From positions 1 to 64,000 of the forward strand of contig SECL01000001.1 in the NCBI GenBank assembly GCA_004173455.1: DNA of 64,000 nt, in the 5' to 3' direction. Shown piece by piece: positions 41,981 through 52,113 of this stretch. The notes under the pieces were generated by a model. It saw nothing but the letters and a program-made list of their open reading frames with translations, was not told the origin of the DNA and made no database searches. This DNA comes from Moraxellaceae bacterium (lineage in GTDB: Bacteria > Pseudomonadota > Gammaproteobacteria > Pseudomonadales > Moraxellaceae). The first letter of the stretch is position 1. Each line of letters starts with the position of its first letter. The translations under genes and the position numbers were made by a program.

Positions 41981-42826
41981 TCAACAGGGCTGCTCTCCTG
42001 TCACAATCGGGGTATCGGATTGATTGCCCCACTCACTCCATGCGCCATCATACGCGCGAACCTCCAGATTGAATAGCCGCGCCACCACATAGGCCAGGCC
42101 GGAACGATGATGGCTTTGACAATACACAATCAGCGGCTTGTCAAAATCCAGACCGCGTGCCGCCAGCAAATGATGAATCATGGGCAAGGGTTTGAGGCGC
42201 AAATGATCGTTTCGGTCAAACAGGCTATCCCACGCTAAATGAATCGCAGCAGGCAAATGGCCACCGCGCCGCGCTGCCAATCGTGCGCCTGTATATTCTT
42301 CAAAACTGCGACAATCCCAAATGCTATGGCTACTGGGCTGCTCGCGCACAATGGTTTTAAGCGGTTCAAGCGTAATGCGATTGTCTAGGTTTAAACTAAC
42401 GGCTGCTGCGTTTAATGCTGGTAACACGACAGGCTCACTACTCACCGGCAAGCCTTTGGCCAGCCAGTCATGAATACCGCCGTTAAGCAAGCTGACCTTG
42501 GTAAAACCCATCACATGCAGCGTCCAGATCAGCCGCCCCGCCCAGCCGCCGCCTTCATCATCGTATACCACCACCTGATGTTGCGGGGTAATGCTTAGGC
42601 GTTGTAGCAGTTGCTGCAATTGTTCAAGCTCTGGCAACAAACCAGATGCATAGCCTTCTTGTCGTACCAGTGCTGCCGCAGGCAACGACACCGCATTGGG
42701 CACATGCATCTGTGCGTAAACCTGTGGCCGCCCCAGATCCACCAGCCGCAATAAGGGATGATCCAGCACCGGCAACAATTGTTCGGCATCCACAAGCAAA
42801 GGAAGATCCAGAGGGGATAATGACAT
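41981..42826 (-). CDS. Two-domain sulfurtransferase (rhodanese)
   Basis: A 281-residue protein with tandem rhodanese domains, resembling thiosulfate/3-mercaptopyruvate sulfurtransferases. The catalytic cysteine is Cys236 in the loop CQSHHRSG; the first domain lacks a cysteine at that place, as usual. The loop does not match the classical CRKGVT or CGSGVTA signatures, so the donor is uncertain. It starts upstream of psd on the same strand with a 79-bp gap. Confidence 0.85.
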   Translation of the reverse strand: MSLSPLDLPLLVDAEQLLPVLDHPLLRLVDLGRPQVYAQMHVPNAVSLPAAALVRQEGYASGLLPELEQLQQLLQRLSITPQHQVVVYDDEGGGWAGRLIWTLHVMGFTKVSLLNGGIHDWLAKGLPVSSEPVVLPALNAAAVSLNLDNRITLEPLKTIVREQPSSHSIWDCRSFEEYTGARLAARRGGHLPAAIHLAWDSLFDRNDHLRLKPLPMIHHLLAARGLDFDKPLIVYCQSHHRSGLAYVVARLFNLEVRAYDGAWSEWGNQSDTPIVTGEQPC

Positions 42827-43018
42827 GGTAATGGGGTCGCAAAGCTGGCCAGAGCCTTAATTTACAAGATGTACGCCTAAACTGCCAGCCAGCATTTTTG
42901 CTATTTTTAGCGGTCAAAGCCGCAGGGTTGTTTTAAATTTTCCGCATTGTGCATACCGTGTGATTGCAGGTGGGGCACGCTTTGTCTCACAATAGCCAAA
43001 ACAACACAGGACATTTTT

Positions 43019-43459
43019 ATGCGTGCACTGATTCAGCGGGTTAAATCTGCCAAAGTCGAAGTAAACCAACAAGTGGTTGGAGAAATTGAAAACGGTTTAC
43101 TGGTGCTTATTGGGATTGGTAAAAATGACAGCGTACAAAGCGTCGAAAGAATGGTCAAAAAACTACTGGCTTATCGTGTGTTTGACGACGACACTGGCCG
43201 CATGGGTCTGAGCTTAAAAGAAGTGGGCGGCGGTTTATTGTTGGTCTCACAATTTACCCTGATGGCCGACACCAAAAAAGGCTTACGACCAGATTTTGAC
43301 GCAGCCATGCCCTTAGTTAAGGCCAAAGTAGTATTTGCACAATTGGTTGAGCAGGCCAAAACGGTATATGACAATGTACAAACGGGTGAATTTGGTGCGG
43401 ATATGCAGGTGAGCCTGATTAATGATGGCCCCGTGACGTTTATGTTTGACGTCGATTAA
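43019..43459 (+). CDS. dtd: D-aminoacyl-tRNA deacylase
   Basis: Removes D-amino acids and glycine wrongly attached to tRNA. It has 146 residues from MRALIQRVKSAKVEV, with the active-site motifs SQFTL and NDGPVTFMFD. An in-frame ATG 24 codons upstream gives an unrelated, Cys-rich extension and is rejected. It begins a short run of rightward genes with the EamA transporter. Confidence 0.95.
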   Translation: MRALIQRVKSAKVEVNQQVVGEIENGLLVLIGIGKNDSVQSVERMVKKLLAYRVFDDDTGRMGLSLKEVGGGLLLVSQFTLMADTKKGLRPDFDAAMPLVKAKVVFAQLVEQAKTVYDNVQTGEFGADMQVSLINDGPVTFMFDVD

Positions 43460-43506
43460 AACGAATACACCAATCTCAACGCGCTAGCGACTTTTAAGGC
43501 ATTTTA

Positions 43507-44397
43507 ATGATTTGGATTTTATTTACTGTCATGGCTGCGTTGATGCAAGCATGGCGCAATGCCTTTCAAAAGCAGCTTAGCAGTAGTGTAGATGCTTACG
43601 GGGTAACACTGGCGCGATTTATTTGTGCCTCGCCCTTAGCGGTAATTTACCTAGGTTTGCTGTATCACTTTGAGCCTATTGCCCAAGCCATGTCCGTCAG
43701 CAGTTTTGGGGCTATATTTTGGTTAGATATTGGCATTGTGGCAATAAGCCAGATTGCCGCCACCGTGCTGATGGTTAAGTTATTTCAACAAAAAAACTAT
43801 GCCATTGGGGTAGGGCTGGCCAAAAGTGAAGCGATTCTGGCGGCGATTATTGGCGTGACGGTGCTGGGCGTACATTTATCGCTACTGGGCTGGTTGGGTG
43901 TACTCATTGGCGCGGTGGCGGTATTTTTACTGAGTGGTGCGCGTTCTATGGCCACATTATCTTGGCCAACCTTATGGACAGGTCTTGGTAGTGGTTTGTG
44001 CTTTGCGATTGCATCCTTAATGGTACGGCAGGCCAGTTTACAACTTACGGATTTACCCTTTTTGCATCGTGCTGCGTGGGTATTGCTGAGCGTAATTAGC
44101 TTGCAAACAGTGTTGCTACTGGTTTGGCTAGGCTTAAAACGACCGCACACTTTAAAAGCCATGTGGCAGCGTAAAGGTTTAACACTGCAAGTGAGTGTTG
44201 CCAGCTTTTTAGGTTCACTGGGCTGGTTTAGTGCCATGAGTTTGCAGTCGGTGCCGCTGGTCAAAACGCTGGGGCAAATTGAAGTGTTATTTACCTTAAT
44301 GATTTCATTATATTTCTTTAAGGAAAAACTGGTGAAAACGGACCATGCCGGATTATGGCTGGTCATGCTGGGTGCGGTATTAGTGATTTGGGCTTGA
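43507..44397 (+). CDS. EamA/DMT family transporter
   Basis: A 296-residue inner-membrane permease with ten hydrophobic segments in two repeats, typical of the drug/metabolite transporter superfamily. Substrate and direction cannot be inferred. It lies 47 bp after dtd. Confidence 0.85.
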   Translation: MIWILFTVMAALMQAWRNAFQKQLSSSVDAYGVTLARFICASPLAVIYLGLLYHFEPIAQAMSVSSFGAIFWLDIGIVAISQIAATVLMVKLFQQKNYAIGVGLAKSEAILAAIIGVTVLGVHLSLLGWLGVLIGAVAVFLLSGARSMATLSWPTLWTGLGSGLCFAIASLMVRQASLQLTDLPFLHRAAWVLLSVISLQTVLLLVWLGLKRPHTLKAMWQRKGLTLQVSVASFLGSLGWFSAMSLQSVPLVKTLGQIEVLFTLMISLYFFKEKLVKTDHAGLWLVMLGAVLVIWA

Positions 44398-44427
44398 TAA
44401 ATTATAATTTAAAAATAGAGTATTATT

Positions 44428-44871
44428 ATGCAATCAAGTAGAAGAAATGGTGGATTAACCCATATTCGCTACGACCATTTATGCAGGGCAAGGGTACTAC
44501 ATGTTTGCTGCCCTAAGTGTGGTGCGTTAGCAAACGCTAAAAAAAATTCAGAGCTTGAATATCAGAATGTTTTAGTCAGTGATTTATCTAAATCATGGAA
44601 CTTAAAAGATTGGGAAGTGCGTTGTACAAATTGTCCTAAGGCGTTAGAAAATCTAGATTTTATGCAACTTCCACCTTTATTTTTCGAAAGTGATATTTTA
44701 GAAATCTGGGCATGGAATAAAGAGCATCTTGCAGCAATAATAGACTACTTACAAAATAATTTACCAAAAGATCATCCATATACTTGGTTGATGACTTACA
44801 TTCCTAAAAGCTGGAAAAAACATAAAAATAAGGCAATTAAAACAATGAGGGAGATGCTGGTTGATGGGTAA
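44428..44871 (+). CDS. Hypothetical protein with possible zinc ribbon
   Basis: Unrecognised 147-residue protein. Two cysteine pairs, CCPKC (about 27-31) and CTNC (about 66-69), suggest a zinc ribbon. The rest is helical with a Lys-rich C-terminus (PKSWKKHKNKAIKTMREM). The coding sequence is visibly richer in A/T and uses more AAA/AAT/TTA codons than its neighbours, hinting at recent acquisition. No mobile-element gene is adjacent. Confidence 0.7.
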   Translation: MQSSRRNGGLTHIRYDHLCRARVLHVCCPKCGALANAKKNSELEYQNVLVSDLSKSWNLKDWEVRCTNCPKALENLDFMQLPPLFFESDILEIWAWNKEHLAAIIDYLQNNLPKDHPYTWLMTYIPKSWKKHKNKAIKTMREMLVDG

Positions 44872-45011
44872 TAGATTACAACGGTAGACTAAATTCTATG
44901 ATTTATCCATCTACAAGGATGGTTTTCACATAACCCTTACTGAACCTTAAAGCCAAAACAGGATAAAAATAATCAGGAAATAAAAGATGAAAACTCAGGA
45001 TGTCTTAATTG

Positions 45012-45425
45012 ATGTTTCATGACACAGAAACTTTTGTTATTCAAGCGGTGAGCTGGTTACGCCTCATGGTAGAAAGCGTCGGCGCGCTAATTATTGCCTT
45101 TGGTATTTTTGCGGCACTTTATGGATTTTTAAAGGCTTTTATTGGCCGCCATCCTGATGGTTTTACCCCGGTTCGACTCATCTTCGCGCGTTATCTGGCA
45201 TTAGGCTTAGAATTTCAACTGGCTGCCGATATTTTATCAACTGCGGTATCACCCAGTTGGGAACAAATTGGCAAGCTGGCGGCCATTGCCATTATTCGGA
45301 CGGGTTTAAATTTCTTTTTGATGAAGGAAATGCAGGAAGAGCGGATTATTAAACCCAAAGACAAGCCAGAAAATACTAATAAAATTATTGACGAAACAAA
45401 GGCTGATGAACCATCAGCGCCTTAA
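45012..45425 (+). CDS. DUF1622 family membrane protein
   Basis: A 137-residue inner-membrane protein with three hydrophobic segments, the conserved FARYLALGLEFQLAADILSTAVSP stretch (about 60-82), and a Lys/Glu/Pro-rich tail. It is a DUF1622 member of unknown function. Its last 41 bp overlap the 3' end of the convergent bioF gene. Confidence 0.85.
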   Translation: MFHDTETFVIQAVSWLRLMVESVGALIIAFGIFAALYGFLKAFIGRHPDGFTPVRLIFARYLALGLEFQLAADILSTAVSPSWEQIGKLAAIAIIRTGLNFFLMKEMQEERIIKPKDKPENTNKIIDETKADEPSAP

Positions 45426-46551
45426 TGAGCTGTTCGACCATCTCATCACTATGCGCCGCACTTAAAGTAATTCTCAAGCGTGATGTTCCACGTGGAACAG
45501 TAGGTGGCCGAATAGCACTCACCAATAAACCTTGCTCAAGCAGTTTTTTTGACAAGGCCAACGCATTCTCGGCGCTACCCACAATAATTGGCTGAATAGC
45601 CGACTGGCTCGGCAAAAGCTGCCAGCCTTGCTCAGTTAACGCAGTGCGCAAACGATCAATATGCTGTTGTAATTTGACTTGTCGCCATGGCTCTTGCTCA
45701 ATCACATCCAGCGCGGCCAAGGTGCTGGCAGCAATTAAAGGAGGGGTGGCGGTAGTAAAAATAAACGTGCGCGCGCGGCTTGTTAAATAATTAATTAAAA
45801 GTTCGGAGCCTGCCACAAATGCGCCAAATGTCCCAATTGCCTTGCCAAGTGTCGCCATATAAATATCAACGCGTGGCAGTGGCGAGTTAGAAAAATGCCG
45901 CAATCCAAAGCCATGCGCATCGTCAATCATTAGGGCAGCCTGATGTTGTTCGGCAGTTTTTATCAGATCATGTAATGGTACTTCGCTGCCATCCATACTA
46001 AAGATTTGATCGGTCACAATCAGCTTTTGTGTGGTGGAATCCTGACGCAGCCATTCATTAAGCTGCCCAACATCCAAGTGCGGATAGCGCCTTAATTTAG
46101 CACCTGCCAGACGCGCACCATCAAGTAAAGAGGCGTGGTTTAAACGATCCTGATAAACAATGCCATCTCTACTGTCGGATAAATGTCCCATCAGCGCATC
46201 AATCACACCCAGATTAGCCATGTAACCAGTCGAAAACAACATGGCTTTGGGGTAGCCAGTCACCTGTGCAAGACGCTGTTCTAACTGCTCATGAATGGCT
46301 TGATGGCCGGTAACCAGATGCGCGGCACCTGCACCAATCCCATGAATTTTAAGGTAATCAATAGCAGCATCTTTTAAGGCAGAATGGCCAGCCAGCCCCA
46401 GATAGTCATTACTGGAAAAATTAATCAGCGTTTGGCCGTTCCGTTGAATCAGCGGCGTGACGCCTTGATCAATAGGATGCGTATGACGATCCAGAAACTG
46501 AGCTTGCAGCTCGGCATATTTTTGCGCAAGCTGAAACTGCGCTAGGCTCAT
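45385..46551 (-). CDS. bioF: 8-amino-7-oxononanoate synthase
   Basis: PLP enzyme that condenses pimeloyl-ACP (or CoA) with alanine in biotin synthesis. The 388 residues include NFSSNDYLGLAGH, DDAHGFG, and the PLP lysine in TLGKAIGTFGAF. It lies 21 bp downstream of bioB and is co-transcribed. A parS-type palindrome lies inside it (45484-45499), and its 3' end overlaps DUF1622. bioA, bioC and bioD are not in the window. Confidence 0.96.
   Translation of the reverse strand: MSLAQFQLAQKYAELQAQFLDRHTHPIDQGVTPLIQRNGQTLINFSSNDYLGLAGHSALKDAAIDYLKIHGIGAGAAHLVTGHQAIHEQLEQRLAQVTGYPKAMLFSTGYMANLGVIDALMGHLSDSRDGIVYQDRLNHASLLDGARLAGAKLRRYPHLDVGQLNEWLRQDSTTQKLIVTDQIFSMDGSEVPLHDLIKTAEQHQAALMIDDAHGFGLRHFSNSPLPRVDIYMATLGKAIGTFGAFVAGSELLINYLTSRARTFIFTTATPPLIAASTLAALDVIEQEPWRQVKLQQHIDRLRTALTEQGWQLLPSQSAIQPIIVGSAENALALSKKLLEQGLLVSAIRPPTVPRGTSRLRITLSAAHSDEMVEQLIKALMVHQPLFRQ
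45484..45499. promoter_or_regulatory. parS: parS-type site F, inside bioF
   Basis: A perfect TGTTCCACGTGGAACA palindrome is read in bioF as TVPRGT rather than MFHVE. It is the farthest site from oriC, about 28.5 kb away. Confidence 0.85.
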
Positions 46552-46572
46552 GGGATTGACACCAGACGAATT

Positions 46573-47559
46573 TTAAACGGCCATGGCATTGACAGCCGTG
46601 GCTTTGACATCCACTTTGACTTTTTCTTTAGTTAAACCTAATTGCTCAAACAGGATTGCATCACGGCTTTCACCAGCATTGGGCGTGGTGAGCAGTTGTT
46701 CGCCCGAAAAAAACGAGTTAGCACCTGCCATAAAGCACAGTGCTTGTTCAGCATCGGTCAGGCTTTCGCGTCCTGCCGATAAACGAATATAACTGGTGGG
46801 CATTAAAATCCGTGCTACGGCAATGGTGCGCACCCATTCAATCACCGATACTTTAGGCGCATCTTGCAACGGCGTGCCAGCAATCGGCACCAACATATTA
46901 ATCGGCACAGATTCAGGGTGAATCGGCTGCGTGGCCAATTCATGCAATAAGCTCACACGGTCATTGCGCGATTCACCCAAGCCCAAGATACCACCGCTAC
47001 AGACTTTCATGCCGCTACTGCGCACATGATCCAGAGTTTGCAAGCGGTCGTCAAAGGTACGCGTGGTGATCACATTGTTGTAGTGCTCACGCGAGGTGTC
47101 CAGATTATGGTTGTAGTAATCAAGGCCAGCATCGGCCAAACGCTCGGCCTGCGATGAATCAAGCATACCTAAAGTCATGCAGGTTTCTAAGCCCATTGCT
47201 TTAACTTCACGCACTAGTTCCAGCACATAGGGCATATCGCGTTCATGTGGGTTGCGCCATGCAGCGCCCATGCAAAAACGGGATGAGCCGCTATCTTTTG
47301 CTGCACGTGCTGCGGTTAAAACCTCGGCCAGTTGCAGTTTTTTTTGTGGGGTAAGCGGTGTCTCGTAACTGTTAGATTGCGAACAATAACCACAATCTTC
47401 AGGGCAAGCCCCTGTTTTAATCGACAACAGGGTACTGACCTGAATGGTATTTGGCTCGAAATGCTGGCGATGAATGGTGTGTGCCTGAAACAGTAAATCA
47501 TTAAACGGTTGGTCAAACAATTCACTAATTTCAGTGCGGTTCCAGTCATTGCGTAGCAT
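46573..47559 (-). CDS. bioB: Biotin synthase
   Basis: Radical SAM enzyme that inserts sulfur into dethiobiotin. It has 328 residues. The radical SAM cluster cysteines are in [13 protein letters not shown] (Cys52, 56, 59), and [12 protein letters not shown] and [11 protein letters not shown] follow in normal order. It heads the bioB-bioF pair, six bases after an SCP2-type gene that is likely in the same transcript. Confidence 0.97.
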   Translation of the reverse strand: MLRNDWNRTEISELFDQPFNDLLFQAHTIHRQHFEPNTIQVSTLLSIKTGACPEDCGYCSQSNSYETPLTPQKKLQLAEVLTAARAAKDSGSSRFCMGAAWRNPHERDMPYVLELVREVKAMGLETCMTLGMLDSSQAERLADAGLDYYNHNLDTSREHYNNVITTRTFDDRLQTLDHVRSSGMKVCSGGILGLGESRNDRVSLLHELATQPIHPESVPINMLVPIAGTPLQDAPKVSVIEWVRTIAVARILMPTSYIRLSAGRESLTDAEQALCFMAGANSFFSGEQLLTTPNAGESRDAILFEQLGLTKEKVKVDVKATAVNAMAV

Positions 47560-47565
47560 AAGTCG

Positions 47566-48054
47566 TTATCCTTTTAAGGCAGCCGTTTTTTCGCTGATAA
47601 AGCGCTGGGCTAACTTGATTTTTTTCAGCACAGGTTTTGGAATCTTGGGCGCAATCAGCTTGGCGGCTTGGTTAAACCACATCAGCAAAGAAAAGTCGCC
47701 TTCCATTTGTATTTTGCCAGACTGCATGCCCGTCATAAAGACCGTTGGATCACCTTTTAGCAAGGTTTGAACCGCGAACAGGCTGTCTTCAAAACGCAAG
47801 GTGAAGTCCGGTTTGGCTGCTGTACCCGCTGCCATTTTGACGTGTTCATCTGCAATAATAAAATGGCGAGAAATACCATTTTTGCTTTCGAGCTGTAAAG
47901 TGAAGTTGCGGCCGTGTAGCAGCTCAATGAATTTGGGGCTGGTTTTGGACAATTGTTGCATGCGCAAACCCAAGGCAACCAGTAGCAGGTCAAATGGATC
48001 GGTGCTCACATTAATCAGCGGCAGTTTAATAACAGGAATGGATGATAGGTTCAT
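47566..48054 (-). CDS. SCP2 sterol-carrier domain protein
   Basis: A 162-residue single-domain protein resembling the SCP2 fold, which binds lipids or quinones. The segment GRNFTLQLESKNGISRHF through AAKPDFTLRFEDSLFAVQTLLKGDP (about 48-110) fits. It ends six bases before bioB, implying one transcript; a link between lipid binding and the fatty-acid origin of biotin is inference only. Confidence 0.78.
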   Translation of the reverse strand: MNLSSIPVIKLPLINVSTDPFDLLLVALGLRMQQLSKTSPKFIELLHGRNFTLQLESKNGISRHFIIADEHVKMAAGTAAKPDFTLRFEDSLFAVQTLLKGDPTVFMTGMQSGKIQMEGDFSLLMWFNQAAKLIAPKIPKPVLKKIKLAQRFISEKTAALKG

Positions 48055-48345
48055 GATTTAACTCTGGGTATTTAATAAATTCTGGCAAATAGCTGATAAT
48101 TACTGTGGCTTGCATGCTAGCGCCTGTGGCTAGCCTTTGCAATCCATGGAACAGTCAAGTTTCAGATCAGCAGGATGCTGTATCATGCTATTAACCCAAC
48201 CGGCAGGCTAGATCATAAGTTTTTCATTTATGTTGTTTTTTTTAAGCAGGTTGTTTTAATAATCCATCGGGTCAGGCTTGGTTACTGACCACTTATAGCA
48301 CAAACCAACTGGGGCAAGTACCCCAGTCTGGCATGGGGTGCAGGC

Positions 48346-48678
48346 TTAGTGGCCTGACAGTGAACCCAAATCTTCCTCATACACTGGAGTGTGCTCAATG
48401 CAGCGTTGCTGGCCAGTCACGGGCTGTTGTTCATTGGTTGCAGCAAGCCAGGTGGCCAGTAGCGCCAGTGCCGCGCCCACGCCGGTCATATAGCCCTGAA
48501 AATCGGTAAAACTAAACAGGTACTGACTAGCAGCCCGGATAATTTCAAGGAAACACCAGAACAGCATTCCTGCCAGCATAAAGCCCAGCCAGCGGCGGTA
48601 AGGAGAAAAGAATATGATGATCATGCCCAAGGCAACCAGACCACCACCAATCATTGTGCTCATTTCACCATTTAACAT
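48346..48678 (-). CDS. Small hypothetical membrane protein
   Basis: Unrecognised 110-residue protein with three hydrophobic segments (about 10-25, 30-50 and 60-80) and a polar tail. GGAGG lies 7 nt before the 48678 ATG, so the 32-codon upstream extension, which lacks a site and has unrelated composition, is rejected. A 7-bp hairpin (48308-48327, ACTGGGG/CCCCAGT) follows the stop and may slow transcription. Confidence 0.7.
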   Translation of the reverse strand: MLNGEMSTMIGGGLVALGMIIIFFSPYRRWLGFMLAGMLFWCFLEIIRAASQYLFSFTDFQGYMTGVGAALALLATWLAATNEQQPVTGQQRCIEHTPVYEEDLGSLSGH

Positions 48679-49348
48679 GATGAACCCTCCTGTACGGGTG
48701 TGCGGGACACCGTCATCTAAATTGTTGCACTGTTTTGCAGACACAGGGCGCATTGCCCTTACACAGTCTTTCAACCCCCATGTTGTGCCGCCACAATGCG
48801 TTTTCAGGTTTTGTTTATTGTTAAGTCGCTTTCATGTCGTCAGCAGCTATTTCATCAACTCACCTTTTATGACGTGGCAGGTTTTCCAGTGACTCATGAG
48901 GAGTAAAAACCAGCATGAGGCGTAAAGGCTACAAGGCTAAATCAAACCAATGCCGGATAAAACCAGAACCGGACAAAACCAAAAAGCCGCGTCATGGCGC
49001 TATTATGCGCAACCAGACCAAATTGAAAATAGGCTAAAATGCTTGTAGCGTCACGGAATGACGCGTAGGCTGAATGTAATTACATTTTTGAAAGTGGAAA
49101 AGGGTAAAAAAGCACTTATGTAACTGGATTTGGCTGTCATTACATCGGATGACCGATCAAAAATGCCCTGAAAATTTTTTTTATCGCCATGTGGTGTATT
49201 TGATTATTTTATTAGCAATGAGAGACTTAGAGAAAACCGTACGATGGGCTTTTTGAATATGTAACCGTTCTGAAACCAATAAAAATCATGTATAAAAATT
49301 AATCAGTTTCAGAACGTAAAAAGCTTATCTTCTTTGTAGATGAAAGGT
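48679..49348. other. Gap between the small membrane gene and serB
   Basis: A 670-bp gap containing several unexplained pieces: a 40-codon basic ORF (48915-49037), a GCGTCA/TGACGC hairpin near 49047-49063, a 12-bp palindrome ATGTAATTACAT (49075-49086) and an 11-bp inverted repeat CGTTCTGAAAC/GTTTCAGAACG spaced 29 nt (49266-49316). No known gene or RNA family was recognised. Confidence 0.5.
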
Positions 49349-50563
49349 TTACAAATCTTTGTCGCGTACCCCAAGCAGGTACAAAATACCGTCCAGCCCG
49401 ACGCTAGAGATGGCTTGACGGGCATTTTCACGTACCAGTGGTTTGGCGCGGAACGCAACCCCTAATCCCGCAATCGACAACATGGGTAGATCATTGGCAC
49501 CATCACCCACGGCAATCACCTGTTGCAAGCTAATGCCGTGTTTCTCAGCCAGTTCACGCAGTAATTCAGCCTTGCGGTTGCCATCCACCACCTGTCCAAT
49601 CACTTTACCGGTGACTAGTCCATCCACCACGTCGAGCTGGTTGGCGTATACTTCGTCAATGCCCAGTTTTTGCTGTAGCATTTCGGCAAAATACTGAAAA
49701 CCACCCGATAGTATGGCGGTGCGGTAACCGAGTGCTTTTAACGTGGAAATCAGCCGTTCGGTGCCTTCAGTGATGGTCAGGCGCTGGGCAATTTTTTCCA
49801 GCACCTGCGTGTCCAGTCCTTTGAGTAATGCCACGCGTGCAGCAAAACTTTGTTTAAAGTCCAGCTCACCGGACATGGCACGTTCGGTAATCGCGGCAAC
49901 TTGTTCACCAACGCCTGCTTCAATGGCCAGTTCGTCAATCACTTCCTGCTCAATCAAGGTCGAGTCCATGTCAAAGCAAACCAGGCGGCGATTACGGCGG
50001 TAGGCGTTGTCTTCCTGCACGGCAATGTCAATCGACAAATTAGTACTCAGTTTTAGGCAATCGGCACGCAACGCTTGCGCATCGAGCAACTGGCCACTTA
50101 AGCCAAACTCCACACACGCCTTGCGGTGCTGGTCATTATCCTGCTCATCCATGCCTAAGCGACCCGATAGGCGGGTTACGGTTTCAATATTAAAGCCATG
50201 CTGTGAAATAATCCGGCTGACAGCCTGCAAATGTGCTGCGGTCAGTTCGCGCGACAACACGGTTACAATATATTTGGTTCTGCCACCTTCTTTAACCCAA
50301 TGCTGATATTCCTCAAAACTGATCGGTTTGAAGTACAGGGTCAGGCCAATCTCATGCGCCAGCAGCAGCATATCTTTCATGGCCAGTGCGGCCTGAGTCG
50401 GTTGATCGCTGGCCACCACAATGCCCAAAGTGAGCTGGTTATGGATCACCGCCTGTCCGACATCCAAAATATCCAGACAATGGGTGGTCAACACCTGCAT
50501 CATTCGGTTAAATTGGTTGGGCTGATCGGGGCCTAAAAAAGAGATAAGAATTATTTCACGCAT
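49349..50563 (-). CDS. serB: Phosphoserine phosphatase
   Basis: Last step of serine biosynthesis. The 404 residues have an N-terminal ACT-type regulatory region (about 1-170) and a HAD phosphatase with the nucleophile in FDMDST (Asp198, Asp200), LSGGFQYF, and GDGANDLPML. The long form with ACT domains is typical of Pseudomonadales. It diverges from the AhpA/YtjB-like gene, an old conserved pairing. Confidence 0.96.
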   Translation of the reverse strand: MREIILISFLGPDQPNQFNRMMQVLTTHCLDILDVGQAVIHNQLTLGIVVASDQPTQAALAMKDMLLLAHEIGLTLYFKPISFEEYQHWVKEGGRTKYIVTVLSRELTAAHLQAVSRIISQHGFNIETVTRLSGRLGMDEQDNDQHRKACVEFGLSGQLLDAQALRADCLKLSTNLSIDIAVQEDNAYRRNRRLVCFDMDSTLIEQEVIDELAIEAGVGEQVAAITERAMSGELDFKQSFAARVALLKGLDTQVLEKIAQRLTITEGTERLISTLKALGYRTAILSGGFQYFAEMLQQKLGIDEVYANQLDVVDGLVTGKVIGQVVDGNRKAELLRELAEKHGISLQQVIAVGDGANDLPMLSIAGLGVAFRAKPLVRENARQAISSVGLDGILYLLGVRDKDL

Positions 50564-50650
50564 TAATCGTCTCAGGCTTGAGAAGCAAGTCGTGTAGAAT
50601 CATAATCTATTTGTCATCTATTTGCCTGTCTACCCATTAGGAACTTTCAC

Positions 50651-51979
50651 TTGAACGCGCCTCGCCAAGGGCTGTATGCCAGCCTGCTGATTATTAGTTT
50701 TGCCGTGCATGTCATCCTGATGGTGCATACAACCAACCACCAGCTTGGTCATACACGCGCCATTCAGGGGGAGCTGATGACCCGTCAGCTAGCTGATGAC
50801 AGTCTGGCCATGCTGGCACCCGTAGACACGGTCTCGCTGGCGTTAATGGCCAACCGCTATACCGGACGCCCAGATGTGGCTTCCTTAAAAATTATGGCGG
50901 CGGATGGCCGGGTATTGACCAGCAGCGGCAATGCACCGACCCGTTCTGGACAAGTGTTTAACAAAAAAGTCATGTTGGATCAAAAACCGATTGGGCAAAT
51001 AGAACTGACCCTGATCCAGCCCAGTATTGGCGAGATGATCCGTACCCAGTGGCTGCCGCTGTTGCTGTCATTATTGACGCATATCATATTGTGGCTGTTG
51101 TATCGGGTAGCGGCACGGCCGACCCGGCGTGAATATCTGGCAACGCTGGCGCGTGAGCAGCAATTGCAAGAACAGCTACTTGCGCTCAAGCTGCACGCCG
51201 AACAAACCCAGAAAAATGCCGTGATTGCGCGTGCCATGGCCAATCCTGCCGAAATTCCAAAACCGGCACAGGGCAACAATGGCAACCCGTCCAGCACCGA
51301 TGCGGCGGATAGCGCCCTGATCCTGCGCATTGGTTTTGTTGATCCCAAGCAGTTACTGGGCACCTTAAGCCCCGGTCTGGCGCGACCTTACTTTAGTTTA
51401 TGCCAGACTTTGCTCGAACAAGCCATTCAGCAAAATCGCCAGCATTTTGAGGCATTGGAAACCAAAGCCCAAGGTGGCCAGCCCGTGGAATGCAAAATTG
51501 TCCAGCCGTTTGGCGAAAGTGGCGCAATGATCAGTGCGCCAAGCAGTAACCCACAAAGTGCCCTGTTTTTGGCACAACTGGGGCAGCTATTTAATTTGCT
51601 GACCGATGTGGTCTACCGCCGTCACCGTGAGATCAAGCGGTTTGCTCTGCATACCCGTACTGCACTGGCCGAACCACAGCATAACCAGCCGGCACAAGCT
51701 CTGGCGCAAAGCCTGATTCATCAGGTCGAGGCCAATCAGTTGGCGGTGCATTTAACCGATGATCAGGTGTTAAACCTGCAACAGTATTTTCAGTTGTCGG
51801 CGTTTGATAGCCCGACTGATGCGCAAACCCGCGAAGCCCTGCTGGTAACGGCCATGAATGTGGATGGGGCGCGGTTTGTCAGTAAGGCACGCGAGCGTAT
51901 TCTGGCCGGTGATAAGCCTGCCAATGCACGCGTATCTGGCCAACAGCAAGCGGATACAGCAGAAGATGGTGAAGAGTAG
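50651..51979 (+). CDS. AhpA/YtjB-like membrane protein
   Basis: A 442-residue protein with an N-terminal membrane segment (about 8-25), a periplasmic stretch with a SLKIMAADGRVLTSSG motif, a second membrane segment (about 136-152), and a large cytoplasmic domain. It resembles the SMP_2/YtjB group, which is commonly divergent from serB as here. Its function is unknown. The best start is TTG 50651, with AGGA 8 nt upstream; no ATG fits well. Confidence 0.75.
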   Translation: MNAPRQGLYASLLIISFAVHVILMVHTTNHQLGHTRAIQGELMTRQLADDSLAMLAPVDTVSLALMANRYTGRPDVASLKIMAADGRVLTSSGNAPTRSGQVFNKKVMLDQKPIGQIELTLIQPSIGEMIRTQWLPLLLSLLTHIILWLLYRVAARPTRREYLATLAREQQLQEQLLALKLHAEQTQKNAVIARAMANPAEIPKPAQGNNGNPSSTDAADSALILRIGFVDPKQLLGTLSPGLARPYFSLCQTLLEQAIQQNRQHFEALETKAQGGQPVECKIVQPFGESGAMISAPSSNPQSALFLAQLGQLFNLLTDVVYRRHREIKRFALHTRTALAEPQHNQPAQALAQSLIHQVEANQLAVHLTDDQVLNLQQYFQLSAFDSPTDAQTREALLVTAMNVDGARFVSKARERILAGDKPANARVSGQQQADTAEDGEE

Positions 51980-52018
51980 CGTTTAAAAATACAGGCTATC
52001 ATTAGCACTTAATTGACT

Positions 52019-52053
52019 AAAAGCCAGTTCTTTATACAGGACTGGCTTTTTTT
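52019..52053 (+). terminator. Terminator after the YtjB-like gene
   Basis: A 10-bp stem AAAAGCCAGT/ACTGGCTTTT (52019-52028 with 52041-52050) has a 12-nt loop and a following T run. It lies about 40 nt past the stop codon. Confidence 0.85.
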
Positions 52054-52113
52054 ATGCCTCATGCTGGGACAGGCCAGATTATATAATACTGATAAACAAC
52101 CCAGAATTAGGCG

